A stretch of 42,651 bases of DNA from a virus. The position numbers were made by a program, and so were the translations under genes. The notes beneath the pieces were generated by a model, which saw only the letters and a list, made by a program, of their open reading frames with translations, did not search any database and was not told where the DNA came from. The stretch spans positions 1 through 42,651 of IMG/VR virus record IMGVR_UViG_3300047361_000042; one strand, given 5' to 3'. Below are positions 25,406 to 34,376 of this stretch, piece after piece. Numbering within the stretch: the first letter of the stretch is position 1; each line of letters starts with the position of its first letter.

Positions 25406-27232
25406 CTATATATTAGCAGATGTAAATAATTTATATACAAGTTTTAATTTTAAATTAGTAAATCCACTTGGTAGAGTACCACCACTTACTCTATGTAAAG
25501 TTGTTCCAGCACCAGGCAAATAAGGTCTTACAACAGCATTACCTGTAACCGCGGGCCTATAAAGCATACCGTTTCCACTGTTATTATTGGTCATATAATT
25601 CCATTGAGTTGAATTAACTCGTGTTACAGTTTGAACACCTGGTATTTGGTTAGATTGCCTCGCTTCTAGTTGAAGACCACTATTACTAGTGACTGTTCCT
25701 GTTGTCATCCAATAACTTTCTTGTATTACTACATATGTTGCGCCAGGTCCTGTTGTTCCACCTCCAGGAGCTGCTATTAAAGTATATCCACTACCTCCAA
25801 AACCAGCATTAAGTTGAGCTGCAGTAAAAGTCCATGTTTGTTCTAAAACAGCAGGTGTTAATCCACCACCTGCAACTTGCCAACTTGGAGAAGCATTCCC
25901 ATTTGATGTTAATACTTCCCCTGCAGCTCCGTAAGCTGTAGCGGATGTTCCTAAAGCTATAGCGCCTGTGCTTGTTATAGTCATACGAGTGCTACTATTA
26001 GTTTCACTTCTAAATATATGGTTTGACGCACTATAATAATTATTGTTATCAACATAAGGAAACCAGTTATCAGCCGTTCCATTAGAAAGAACATTTCCTC
26101 CACTCGCGCCAGCATTAACTTCAATACCACTAGCGTTAGAATTTACATTTGCACCCACAACTAACTTAGCACCCGGGTTGGTATTATCGATCCCAACGTT
26201 GCCAGTATCTTTAATAAACATTAAACTTGAACCATTTCCATCTTTAAATTGAAAGCTTCTACTTGATTGGTTATTGTCTGAATCTATGGTTATAGCTCCT
26301 GATTCTCTAAAATTAATTTCAGCAAAACCTCCTATTAAAAAATTTATTGCAGATCCATATAATCCAATGTTACCATTATTTTCTACATGAGCTTTTTCAT
26401 TACCTGCCTCGTTATAAACAACAAAATTTTTAGCGGTTGTTGCACCTAAATATCCTTCAATTGTATTAGCTATTTTTAGTTCAATTAATGCTGAGCCAGG
26501 AGCATTTCTATTAAGACTTAATATAGTTCCAGATCCTGAAAAAATTGCTGTTGTTCCTGTAACACTTCCTGCAAAAGTTGCGTTTTGTGTACCGCCAATA
26601 GTTAATGCTAATGTTGGTGTGCTTCCTGTTTTTATTCTAAAATCTCCTGCTGTACTAATTTCTGCGCCAGTTACATTGTTTTCTGGTGTCATAAATGAAT
26701 TAGCAGAATATTGTAATTTTTTTCCAGCGGCTAAATTTATATCTCCTGCAAAAGTTGCGTTTTGTGATGAGTCTAAAGTTAAAGCTGCTAATCCACTAGC
26801 GCCTGTTGCAATAACCAAAGCATTGCTTTCTGTACCATATATAATCCCTAAGTCTCCTTGATTTACATTTGACCAAGTAATAGCGGGTCTAGATGCTCCA
26901 GAACCTTTAACTACTAACCCTGTATAATTAGAAACACCATCAATAAGTACAGTTCCTGCAAAAGTTGCATTTCCTGAAGTGTCTATAACTAATCTACCAG
27001 AAGCAGCATCTACATCATAAAAATTTAATGAACCATTTACAGCTGAATATATAGAAAATGTTTTACCTTGTGCAGCTGAGTTATCTAAAGTTATAGAAGC
27101 ACAGTTTCCATTTGTTATAGATATTCCACTTTCAGTACCTGATATATTATTTATAGGGGCTAAACTACCTATTTTAAGAAAATCTCCATCCGTGAATAGG
27201 AATTTATTATTTATATTTGATAAGTTTGCCAT
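25406..27232 (-). CDS. Tail fibre-like protein with type-B anchor, no S74 (608 aa)
   Basis: Opens MANLSNINNKFLFTDGDFLK, the type-B anchor. The body carries repeated 'GNATFAG' and 'NVGIDNTNPGAKLVV' motifs of beta-helical fibre shafts. Residues from about 470 form a distinct C-terminal domain (WTFTAAQLNAGFGGSGYTLI and onward) that may bind the receptor. Unlike the next gene it has no S74 chaperone, so it must fold by itself or with the phage chaperonin. It begins eleven bases after the preceding fibre's stop and ends three before the next. Confidence 0.75.
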   Translation of the reverse strand: MANLSNINNKFLFTDGDFLKIGSLAPINNISGTESGISITNGNCASITLDNSAAQGKTFSIYSAVNGSLNFYDVDAASGRLVIDTSGNATFAGTVLIDGVSNYTGLVVKGSGASRPAITWSNVNQGDLGIIYGTESNALVIATGASGLAALTLDSSQNATFAGDINLAAGKKLQYSANSFMTPENNVTGAEISTAGDFRIKTGSTPTLALTIGGTQNATFAGSVTGTTAIFSGSGTILSLNRNAPGSALIELKIANTIEGYLGATTAKNFVVYNEAGNEKAHVENNGNIGLYGSAINFLIGGFAEINFRESGAITIDSDNNQSSRSFQFKDGNGSSLMFIKDTGNVGIDNTNPGAKLVVGANVNSNASGIEVNAGASGGNVLSNGTADNWFPYVDNNNYYSASNHIFRSETNSSTRMTITSTGAIALGTSATAYGAAGEVLTSNGNASPSWQVAGGGLTPAVLEQTWTFTAAQLNAGFGGSGYTLIAAPGGGTTGPGATYVVIQESYWMTTGTVTSNSGLQLEARQSNQIPGVQTVTRVNSTQWNYMTNNNSGNGMLYRPAVTGNAVVRPYLPGAGTTLHRVSGGTLPSGFTNLKLKLVYKLFTSANI

Positions 27233-27242
27233 TATTTGTTTT

Positions 27243-29186
27243 CTAAGCTTGATATGAAATTATTTTACAGTTCCATCCGTGTGCATTACTATGCCACCCT
27301 GTAAATGTAATCGTTATGTTATTTGTTCCACCATTTGTTGATACAGATATTGCTCCACTACCAACAACAGCTGTTTGAACAAACCCAACAATACCATTTC
27401 CTATGTTAGTGTTACTTCCATTATCCCTCCAGTATATAAACCCATTGTTAACTTTACTTTGCCAACCTGTAACTTGTATTTCACATTGACCACCTTGAGG
27501 ATTGTTTCCAAAAAGTGTAACAGGATTAAAAGTATAAGTTCCATTAGCTCCTTGATAACCAATATTTAAAACTCTAGGTGTGTTTAAAATAGTTTGTAAA
27601 GTGTTATCTCTTTGAAATTGTTTATCACAAATAGAATATCCGTTAACATCTAAAGGTTGTGTAGGCGCTCCAGTTGCAATACCTACTTTAATATCACCCG
27701 CGCCTGTATTTTGAAAATTAACTTCTCTACTAGCTCCACTAGACCACCCAATATTTCCTGTAGTTCCGTCTGAAGATATATCAAACACGCTAGAACCATA
27801 AACATACATTTGTAGTCTAGGTGTTCCACCAGCAACTGTTTCTATTAACACTTGTCCATTTGTAGGGTTAAGTACTGCAGAGTCTGTTCCAAAATGAACA
27901 CCTCCATTAACGTGTAAAGTTGCGTTAGGCAAATTCGTCCCGATTCCGACGTTGCCACTATTACTCATATACATTACATTAGTGTTGAGACCACCTGCAT
28001 TATTACCTGTATCAAACTGAAGACCACCGTTATCTAATCCTTGTATTCTTGCTAAAGTTCCACCAGGATTTGTAAAACTTATTAATGAATCTAATCCATC
28101 TGTTGAATTATGCAGCTTTATCATATCTTCAGCCGTATTCTGAATTACTAGTTTATAACCTGTAGGCGAATCCGTTCCGATCCCGACGTTACCTACCTTA
28201 TCTATACGCATTTGCTCAGTTGAAGCAGAACCACCTGTTTGTGTCCAAAAAGTTAATGCAGAACCACCATTACCATTAGATTCTTGATGTACAGAGTTAA
28301 TTCTTGTTTCAACTAATTGACTTGCTGAACCACTCCAGTACCTACCACTCATTCTAATTGAGTTTTGTATTTCATTACTGTCTACTAAACTTGCGTCATA
28401 ATTTCTCATTATAAGCGTGGTTTCACCAGATTGTCTTCCAGATCCTACATTTAATATACCATCAATATTTACATTTGCTCTGTTGTTATTAGCATTAAGC
28501 CCGTTGGTATTCATAAAATGAAAAGTAGTGTCTACATTACCACCACCAGGTGTTGTTAGTGGCATAAACGTTACCGTAGGTGCTCCACTATTATAACCAC
28601 CGTAAGTCATTCTCACTTGATCATAAGCAGAACTATCACCAGCATTACTTAATCTAAAACCTAAAGTTGTGCCACCAGCCACTTCAAGCTTACCATCAGG
28701 CGAATTCGTTCCGATTCCTACGTTGCCTGAGGTGTCGATTAAAAATGGAGTAATTGTAGTTGCGCCCACTCTATTTATACGAAATGTACCATTTGTTCGA
28801 GAATACATACCCCATCCTTTATCATCATTACCATCACCTTGAACTAAAAATAAGCCGGTGTCAGCATAATTCCCTTGCTTTATTGTCAATATAGCACTAC
28901 CTAACACACTCTCTATACCTATCATTACGTTTCCAACAGTATCTATACGCATTTTTTCTGTGGGAGTTTGATTACCGGTTTTAAAATGCAAGGGATAATT
29001 AACAACATCTAGACTTGTAGTATTAGGACTAATAGTCATTTTTCTTCCAGATGAACCTATAAAATCTGAATCTCCAGTTACTTGAAGTAAAGCAGAACCT
29101 GTTACACTCGTCGCTGTTGCCCCAATTAATACATTGCCTCCAGTTGTTACTAGGAATTTATTATTTATATTAGATAAATTAGCCAT
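27243..29186 (-). CDS. Tail fibre-like protein with type-B anchor, no S74 (647 aa)
   Basis: Opens MANLSNINNKFLVTTGGNVL, almost identical to the neighbouring 608-residue fibre over the first dozen residues. The body contains four or five 'GNVGIGTNSPDGKLEV' type motifs, each encoded by a DNA stretch that is well conserved and richer in GC than its surroundings. The last 100 residues form a separate domain (NGGTNNITITFTGWHSNAHG at its end). No S74 chaperone. Probably an accessory or alternative receptor-binding fibre. Confidence 0.75.
   Translation of the reverse strand: MANLSNINNKFLVTTGGNVLIGATATSVTGSALLQVTGDSDFIGSSGRKMTISPNTTSLDVVNYPLHFKTGNQTPTEKMRIDTVGNVMIGIESVLGSAILTIKQGNYADTGLFLVQGDGNDDKGWGMYSRTNGTFRINRVGATTITPFLIDTSGNVGIGTNSPDGKLEVAGGTTLGFRLSNAGDSSAYDQVRMTYGGYNSGAPTVTFMPLTTPGGGNVDTTFHFMNTNGLNANNNRANVNIDGILNVGSGRQSGETTLIMRNYDASLVDSNEIQNSIRMSGRYWSGSASQLVETRINSVHQESNGNGGSALTFWTQTGGSASTEQMRIDKVGNVGIGTDSPTGYKLVIQNTAEDMIKLHNSTDGLDSLISFTNPGGTLARIQGLDNGGLQFDTGNNAGGLNTNVMYMSNSGNVGIGTNLPNATLHVNGGVHFGTDSAVLNPTNGQVLIETVAGGTPRLQMYVYGSSVFDISSDGTTGNIGWSSGASREVNFQNTGAGDIKVGIATGAPTQPLDVNGYSICDKQFQRDNTLQTILNTPRVLNIGYQGANGTYTFNPVTLFGNNPQGGQCEIQVTGWQSKVNNGFIYWRDNGSNTNIGNGIVGFVQTAVVGSGAISVSTNGGTNNITITFTGWHSNAHGWNCKIISYQA
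27928..28727 (-). repeat. Dispersed 29-bp GC-rich repeats encoding NVGIGTNSP
   Basis: Three copies (27928-27956, 28165-28193, 28699-28727) in this gene, and a diverged fourth at 26175-26203 in the next fibre, are nearly the same length and sequence at the DNA level. Their GC content is visibly higher than that of the surrounding DNA. They encode the turn motif NVGIGTNSP. Conservation at synonymous sites suggests gene conversion or recent spread. Confidence 0.65.
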
Positions 29187-29194
29187 ATATTATT

Positions 29195-32100
29195 TTAATT
29201 CATTACAACAGTTGCATCGTTTTGTCCAAATCCTAAATCAAGTGTAATACCTATTTTTTGAGTGTTAGTATAAACTGGAGTTATTGTACATTTTATAGAA
29301 AGATCAGTTGTATCTTGAGCAAAAACAACATTAAAATCACTTGTATCAAAATCTGGACCAGTATCTAATATTTTATTGTATAAAGGACTTGCACCATAAG
29401 ATTTAACTACTGTATACTTTTTTGCAACAGCACAAGCTGTAGACGTGTCACTAGTTAGCATTACATCAAAAATCATAACACCTGTTGTTGCTCTACTTAT
29501 TGTAAAAGCAACTCCTGCTACACCAGCATTTCCAGTTGTATATAGTTTAGTAAAAGTACCACCTTTACCTGTTCCACCCCCACCACCACCGTGGATTATA
29601 TGACCATCAACAGTTAAGTTACCGTCAACAGTTAAATTACCTGCAAAAGTTGAAGATGATGCTCCAACTGTTAATTGGGCAACTCCACCTGCAGGTTGCA
29701 CTACAAAATTATTTCCTACTGCTCCTATTTCAACATTTCCACTATTATCAGCTAACTGTATAACACCTGTTCCATCTGTGCTAGTAAAACTTGCAACAAC
29801 ATTAGTAGTTCCTGAATTAAAAACACCTGCAGTTCCTGAGTTAGTTGCAGTAACAGATCCTGTTACACTAATACCTGTACTTGTAGTGACAAATTTAACA
29901 CCAGGAGTTGTTGTTCCTCTGTAAGATATTGATACGCCTTGACCACCGTGACTAAGCATAGAGCCACCGCTACCACTTTTTGATAAAGTTAATATATCAG
30001 AAGTTATTTTTAAATTACCAGATGTTGGACCTTCTATAAAACTATCTCCCGAACCTGTTGAATATATTTGAAGACTAGTTCCAGAAAGTTTTATTTTACT
30101 AGAATCTGTAAGTGTTATATCATCGTTTGCACTTACAGCAATATCAGTACCACCAGTTACATTGTTAACAGCTAAAACTTCTGCTAAGTTTTGATCAAGA
30201 ACACCACTTACTTGGCTTACGTTTATCTGCTTAATAGTATTGTCATCAGCATCACTAACCCATAGTTTATCTGTAGCAGCTACTGTTATACCAGTACCAT
30301 CATCCGCAGCTTCAATAGCATTATTATTTCCTACATAATTTATAGCTGTAGTTATAGTACCTGACGCTTCTGTGTTTATTATACCTGTACCACTTGCAAA
30401 TGTAGCCGTACCTGTTGTAGTTATATTAGTTGTATTTGTTCCATCAGATAAAGTCCAGTATTGATAATTATCTAAAGTTGGGAAAGTAATTAAATTACCT
30501 AAACCATTTACATACTTAGTAGCACCACTAGCTCCACCAGCCCATGTTAAAGCTATAGCTGGAGTGGTTGTAGGGTTTGTAACCGTAACATCAAGTGCAT
30601 CACCAGTTGTAGTTGCTGAAACACTTGTAACTGTACCAACTTCAAGAGCTGTCCATGTATTTGCATTACCTGAAGCTCCACCAGAAGTTAAAGCGTATCC
30701 AGCTGTACCGTATTCTGTACCATCTGTTGCTGTACCTAAAGCTAAACCTGTTTTTAATCTAGCTGTTTGTTCAAAAGTACCTGGACCTTTAAAAGTTGTT
30801 GTGTCTGTATTAGCATCACCAAGTGTTGTATTACCTTCAACTATTAAGTTTGCAGAATTACCTATTGTAACTGTTTTTGTTGCAGCAGTATCTTGACTTA
30901 TAACACCTGTGCCTATAGTATTAGTTCCACTCCACATTGTGTATTGGTTAGGAGAACCAGATCCTAACACTTCGTTTGATTGATCTAGCTTTTGCCAAGC
31001 ATCGGTGCCAGCACCATTACTTACATATATTGCCCAGTCACCAACTAACCAATCTGTAATACCATCTAAATCTTGACTACCAGCAGGATCAACAATCCAA
31101 AATTGACCGTTTACAGGAGTAGCTGATGGAGGAGTTCCTGCTCCACCTTCACCTACTGTTCTAGCATCCCATGTTCCTTCAAAAGCAAGACTACCAGCTA
31201 TACCTGTAATCTGACCTTGTAGTTTTGCCATTGCAGCAAGTATCGTATCAGATGCAGCGATTGCAGCAGACGTTGGAGTTGGTAAGTTTGTAAGAACTTT
31301 ACCAGTTACTGTAGTATCAGCTATTGTTGTAGCTAATGGCATATCACCACCTTGTGTGTAGTTATAAGGACCACCTGTTAAACTAACATCTCCACTCATA
31401 GTTATAGTTCCAGCACTTGCCAATTGAGCAGCTGTACTTGCGTTACCAATAAAACCTATTGGAGTATTTGTTGCGGTAAAAGTACTAGATGTTATGCTAA
31501 CACCTCCTGTGTAGGTACCAGCTGTACCAGAAAAAGTACCATCTGAAAGAGTTGCAGCTTCTAATTCACCGCCTATAGCTACTTTACCAGTTGCGCCGCC
31601 AGCAAATGTAAATCCTGTAGCACCAGTTATAGTTTGAGCACCATCCCAATATGTAACCTGATTAGCTGCACCACCACCTGAAACAGATGTACCTGCTATA
31701 CTTATTTTTATTTTTTTGTTTGTATTGTCCCACTCTGTAGCTATATTGCCAACGCCTTCAAAATCTATAGTATTTCCACTAGCAACAGTATAAGGACTAC
31801 CTGTTCCACTGTCAGCTTCTATTAACCATGAATAAGGTGTAGGGTTAGGATCTGTTATCCAATTAGTACCTGTTGCTGTAGAAGATAATATTTGACCTGC
31901 AGTACCTACATCACCGCTTGAATCAGAGTAATAACCTGTATTTAAAATATTAACAAATGTACCTGATCCAGTAGATTCTAAATTACCAGTTACCTTAGCA
32001 CCAGCTGTTAATGTTTCAAATCTTTTAGTTCCATTAAAATAAAGATCAACACCAGCATTTTCAGTAGCTAATATCATTGTTTCAGTAGGTGTAATTTGAG

Positions 32101-32836
32101 CATTTACTCTAAACTGATCTCCTTTAAATACAAAACCACCTGAATTAACTTCACTTATAAAACTTAAATCACCATTTTGTGATTTAGATATTGTTGTTCC
32201 TAAAAAGTTATTATGTTTAAATAATATTTTAGATGTTTCGTCAAGCATAACAATGTCATCATTAGCACTAACATCTATATCTGTTCCACCTGTATCGTTA
32301 CCTGCTACTAAAGTTTCAGCTAAAGTTTCTTTACTAGGTTTTGTTGCTATGTAATCTACAATAGCTTTTGTAGTAGCTAATTTAAGATCATCGCCGGGTG
32401 CTACTATAGACGTTACTATTGAAGTTATAGTTGGAGTTGCATTACCTACTTTTAAATTTAATAAAGTACCTAAGCTAGTTATATTAGTTTGAGCAGCTGT
32501 TTGAAGCGTACCTGTTATTCTTGTCGATGTTAAGTCTGTAAATCCTGTACCGACTTGACCTTCTATACTTACAAGAACATTTGCTGGGTTTTGATTATCT
32601 TGTGTTTTAAACCCTGCTCCTTTAAATACGTTATTAGTTAAATCAATATCTCTACCTACAGCTTTAAAACCTAAATCTAATACTGTTTGTAAATCACCTG
32701 TCGCTACAGTAACAAGATCAATAATACTTTGTACTGTAAAGTTTTTTGTAGGCTTACCCTTAACACTTACATCAGTACCTAATATAAGGTCTGTTTTTGT
32801 AGGCTCTACCGTAGGATATGAATATATTATTGCCAT
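29195..32836 (-). CDS. Long tail fibre with type-A anchor, no S74 (1213 aa)
   Basis: Residues 1-45 are the type-A anchor (MAIIYSYPTVEPTKTDLILG ... KNFTVQSIIDLV). The shaft is Thr/Gly/Ala/Ser-rich with internal duplications ('TGGTDI-VSANDDI' occurs twice). A glycine hinge (HGGGGGGTGKGG) separates the shaft from a C-terminal head of about 125 residues (FTKLYTTGNAGVAGVAFTIS and onward). Such a shaft-hinge-head plan suits a receptor-binding fibre. There is no S74 domain. The ATG leader follows the 207-residue gene with only one intervening base. Confidence 0.78.
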   Translation of the reverse strand: MAIIYSYPTVEPTKTDLILGTDVSVKGKPTKNFTVQSIIDLVTVATGDLQTVLDLGFKAVGRDIDLTNNVFKGAGFKTQDNQNPANVLVSIEGQVGTGFTDLTSTRITGTLQTAAQTNITSLGTLLNLKVGNATPTITSIVTSIVAPGDDLKLATTKAIVDYIATKPSKETLAETLVAGNDTGGTDIDVSANDDIVMLDETSKILFKHNNFLGTTISKSQNGDLSFISEVNSGGFVFKGDQFRVNAQITPTETMILATENAGVDLYFNGTKRFETLTAGAKVTGNLESTGSGTFVNILNTGYYSDSSGDVGTAGQILSSTATGTNWITDPNPTPYSWLIEADSGTGSPYTVASGNTIDFEGVGNIATEWDNTNKKIKISIAGTSVSGGGAANQVTYWDGAQTITGATGFTFAGGATGKVAIGGELEAATLSDGTFSGTAGTYTGGVSITSSTFTATNTPIGFIGNASTAAQLASAGTITMSGDVSLTGGPYNYTQGGDMPLATTIADTTVTGKVLTNLPTPTSAAIAASDTILAAMAKLQGQITGIAGSLAFEGTWDARTVGEGGAGTPPSATPVNGQFWIVDPAGSQDLDGITDWLVGDWAIYVSNGAGTDAWQKLDQSNEVLGSGSPNQYTMWSGTNTIGTGVISQDTAATKTVTIGNSANLIVEGNTTLGDANTDTTTFKGPGTFEQTARLKTGLALGTATDGTEYGTAGYALTSGGASGNANTWTALEVGTVTSVSATTTGDALDVTVTNPTTTPAIALTWAGGASGATKYVNGLGNLITFPTLDNYQYWTLSDGTNTTNITTTGTATFASGTGIINTEASGTITTAINYVGNNNAIEAADDGTGITVAATDKLWVSDADDNTIKQINVSQVSGVLDQNLAEVLAVNNVTGGTDIAVSANDDITLTDSSKIKLSGTSLQIYSTGSGDSFIEGPTSGNLKITSDILTLSKSGSGGSMLSHGGQGVSISYRGTTTPGVKFVTTSTGISVTGSVTATNSGTAGVFNSGTTNVVASFTSTDGTGVIQLADNSGNVEIGAVGNNFVVQPAGGVAQLTVGASSSTFAGNLTVDGNLTVDGHIIHGGGGGGTGKGGTFTKLYTTGNAGVAGVAFTISRATTGVMIFDVMLTSDTSTACAVAKKYTVVKSYGASPLYNKILDTGPDFDTSDFNVVFAQDTTDLSIKCTITPVYTNTQKIGITLDLGFGQNDATVVMN

Positions 32837-32837
32837 G

Positions 32838-33461
32838 TTATTGTAATTTTGTTATGATTAATTGTGCAGGTGGTATGTCTATTCCCCAAGCAGCATCAGT
32901 AACTTGACCTGCTAGTGTACCAGCACCACCTGATGTTGGGTTTTGCATCCATAAGTAGTATTCTTCTATAGTGGATACTTGTATATATGTATTTATTTCT
33001 ATACGATGTCTCTCCAAGGTGTTCTGCGATCTAAATCTTTCAGTTGATGTTGGTCCAACTTGAGCACCATTTACATCTACCATCTTAAAATTCAATATAG
33101 CAACAGTACCAACAGTTGCTTGGCCGTAATAAATTTGCTGTATGCTGTATGCACCTTTGATATTAAATGTTATTTTACCATCAGCACCTAACATGACTGC
33201 ATCACCAGTAGAACCTTGTGCTGCGCCAAAAGTAATTATAGCTCCAGTGTTGTTATATCCTGGGTCAAACGTTGTTGTTGGGTAAAACGCTGATAATTTT
33301 TGTAAATACTGCTGATCTACTAGCGATTTTATCGATGTGAGTGTATATTGTACTGTAGGGTTGCCCTGTACTGGGTCTCCAGCTGAGTCTACAGTGTTTG
33401 ATCCTATAATTTGATCTTGTAATTGTGGACTAGCTATAGGATATGAGGAGATTATTGCCAT
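32838..33461 (-). CDS. Short fibre/adaptor protein with type-A anchor (207 aa)
   Basis: First gene of the leftward transcript. It shares the type-A opening (MAIISSYPIASPQLQDQIIG ... VQYTLTSIKSLV) with the 1213- and 1519-residue fibres, but then has only one compact beta-rich domain (about 60-207). It may be a short fibre, a cap, or an adaptor that occupies the same attachment site. The leader holds a run of A and no Shine-Dalgarno; the promoter must lie in the divergent region just upstream. Confidence 0.65.
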   Translation of the reverse strand: MAIISSYPIASPQLQDQIIGSNTVDSAGDPVQGNPTVQYTLTSIKSLVDQQYLQKLSAFYPTTTFDPGYNNTGAIITFGAAQGSTGDAVMLGADGKITFNIKGAYSIQQIYYGQATVGTVAILNFKMVDVNGAQVGPTSTERFRSQNTLERHRIEINTYIQVSTIEEYYLWMQNPTSGGAGTLAGQVTDAAWGIDIPPAQLIITKLQ

Positions 33462-33746
33462 TTTTCTTTTTTTTTATTGCATTATGGAAAGCAGACTTTT
33501 GGTGAAGCGTGCTTGATTAGTAATATCACACATTTTTAGCGAGGTTTACTCTTATATATATAGGCATATTTTAAAAGTGTGACACTAGCCTGTTACTCTA
33601 TAGCTATAATAGGCTTATGTCACTATAAAAGTATTGATTATATAGAATTATGGTGTTACCCCTATCCTCCTGACTATCAACGCATTACGGAAAATGAATT
33701 TAGTTTGACGGGCCTCCCCCTGCTTTTTCAGATTATTCCTATATGT

Positions 33747-33788
33747 TTCACGTTTTGCATAGATTATATATATATGTTCACGTTTTGC
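33747..33788 (+). repeat. Direct repeat TTCACGTTTTGC, 30 bp apart
   Basis: Two perfect 12-bp copies (33747-33758 and 33777-33788) are separated by an AT-rich spacer. Thirty base pairs is about three helical turns, so a regulator could bind both on the same face. They precede the first copy of the 31-bp element by about 25 bp, a place suited to an operator for the early/late switch. Confidence 0.5.
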
Positions 33789-33814
33789 CCAGAATAAACT
33801 AACTAATACAATAT

Positions 33815-33845
33815 ACATACTAAATACGATGTCACTTGGATAATA
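33815..33845 (+). promoter_or_regulatory. Early 31-bp element, copy 1
   Basis: ACATACTAAATACGA, eight bases, GGATAATA. The first box has one change from the consensus (ACAAAC). Three bases after the element comes ATG followed at once by TAA, so no protein is made from that start. It lies farthest upstream, about 180 bp before the first early gene. Confidence 0.7.
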
Positions 33846-33950
33846 TATATGTAACAAGTAATTAAAATAATAATAATTAATATTACAATAAGTGACAGTG
33901 TGGTATACATACAAACAAATATAATACAATAAACAATATTACACTAACAT

Positions 33951-33981
33951 ACAAACTAAATACGACATGCAATGGATAATA
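33951..33981 (+). promoter_or_regulatory. Early 31-bp element, copy 2
   Basis: Consensus ACAAACTAAATACGA, eight bases, GGATAATA. As with copy 1 it is followed after three bases by ATG-TAA, then a 40-base AT-rich leader to the first early gene at 34028. Confidence 0.75.
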
Positions 33982-34027
33982 TAAATGTAACTAATAAACT
34001 AAATAATAATAAATAAAATATAATACT

Positions 34028-34255
34028 ATGACTAAATTAACTTCAAAAAGATTTGTAATCAGAAAATCACTAATCGGAAAAAATGTAACTATCGAATTCA
34101 CTAACAAAAAAGGTGTTAAACACACTTACAATCATGATAAAGCGTACAATATCATGAAAGCAAACTTAGAAAAAATGGCTTGCTTCATAAAGTACAAAAG
34201 TTATACTGCTACTAATAATATTCCAGTAGTACTAAGAAATGTAGAATTAGTATAA
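34028..34255 (+). CDS. First early protein, hypothetical (75 aa)
   Basis: A small, basic protein (net positive, many Lys) beginning MTKLTSKRFVIRKSLIGKNV, with alternating hydrophobic residues suggesting a compact beta fold and a central helix (AYNIMKANLEKMACFI). It is the first gene rightward of the divergent region, so it may be an immediate-early host-takeover protein. No family recognised. The leader is purely A/T with no Shine-Dalgarno. Confidence 0.6.
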   Translation: MTKLTSKRFVIRKSLIGKNVTIEFTNKKGVKHTYNHDKAYNIMKANLEKMACFIKYKSYTATNNIPVVLRNVELV

Positions 34256-34311
34256 TCTACCACTTTAAGTTCCACTTGTTTCTATAAGTATAAAAATGCG
34301 AACAAGTAAAA

Positions 34312-34354
34312 TGTCACTATGGTATACAAGTGTGTTCGATTCACACTGTGACAA
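34312..34354 (+). ncRNA. tRNA-like acceptor/T-arm minihelix
   Basis: A perfect T-arm (GTGTG, loop TTCGATT, CACAC; 34330-34346) is followed by TGTGACA and a discriminator A, then CTAA as after the two true tRNAs here. The 5' strand TGTCAC (34312-34317) pairs with the 3' strand, giving six pairs and one mismatch. Only eleven bases (ATGGTATACAA) link it to the T-arm, so there is no anticodon arm. This is close to the minimal substrate of RNase P. It may be a tRNA remnant or an mRNA-processing signal: the next start codon lies 22 bases on. A 7-bp inverted repeat (34274-34280/34301-34307) lies just before it. Confidence 0.5.
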
Positions 34355-34376
34355 CTAATCTAATAAATAATTAAAT

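Larger units (their letters stand above)
33462..34027. other. Divergent control region between late and early arms
   Basis: This is the longest non-coding stretch of the window and separates leftward from rightward transcription. It holds an 11-bp palindrome AGTGTGACACT (33576-33586), a GC-rich patch (33706-33722) with a short GGG-CCT-CCC hairpin, two direct copies of TTCACGTTTTGC 30 bp apart, and the first two copies of the early 31-bp element. Frames here have the low-complexity composition of random AT-rich DNA. Early and late promoters, and possibly operators, are expected in it. Confidence 0.65.

Noticed and set aside
30564-30896. Long plus-strand frames opposite the fibre genes (also near 24304-24699, 19537-19824, 14897-15226)
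   Set aside because: They are antisense shadows of repetitive Gly/Thr/Ala codons. The products are Val/Pro-rich without domains, and there is no promoter or leader.
18093-33461. Diversity-generating retroelement acting on the fibres
   Set aside because: No reverse transcriptase and no template/variable repeat pair with adenine-biased changes is visible in the window.
33579-33929. Open frames on both strands in the divergent region (72 and 93 codons)
   Set aside because: Their products are Tyr/Ile/Cys-rich low-complexity text typical of translated AT-rich non-coding DNA, they overlap each other on opposite strands and one covers the first early element.
33462-34027. Standard Bacteroidota promoters (TTTG / TAnnTTTG)
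   Set aside because: TTTTG occurs in the direct repeats but I found no copy with the right spacing to a TAnnTTTG box in either direction.
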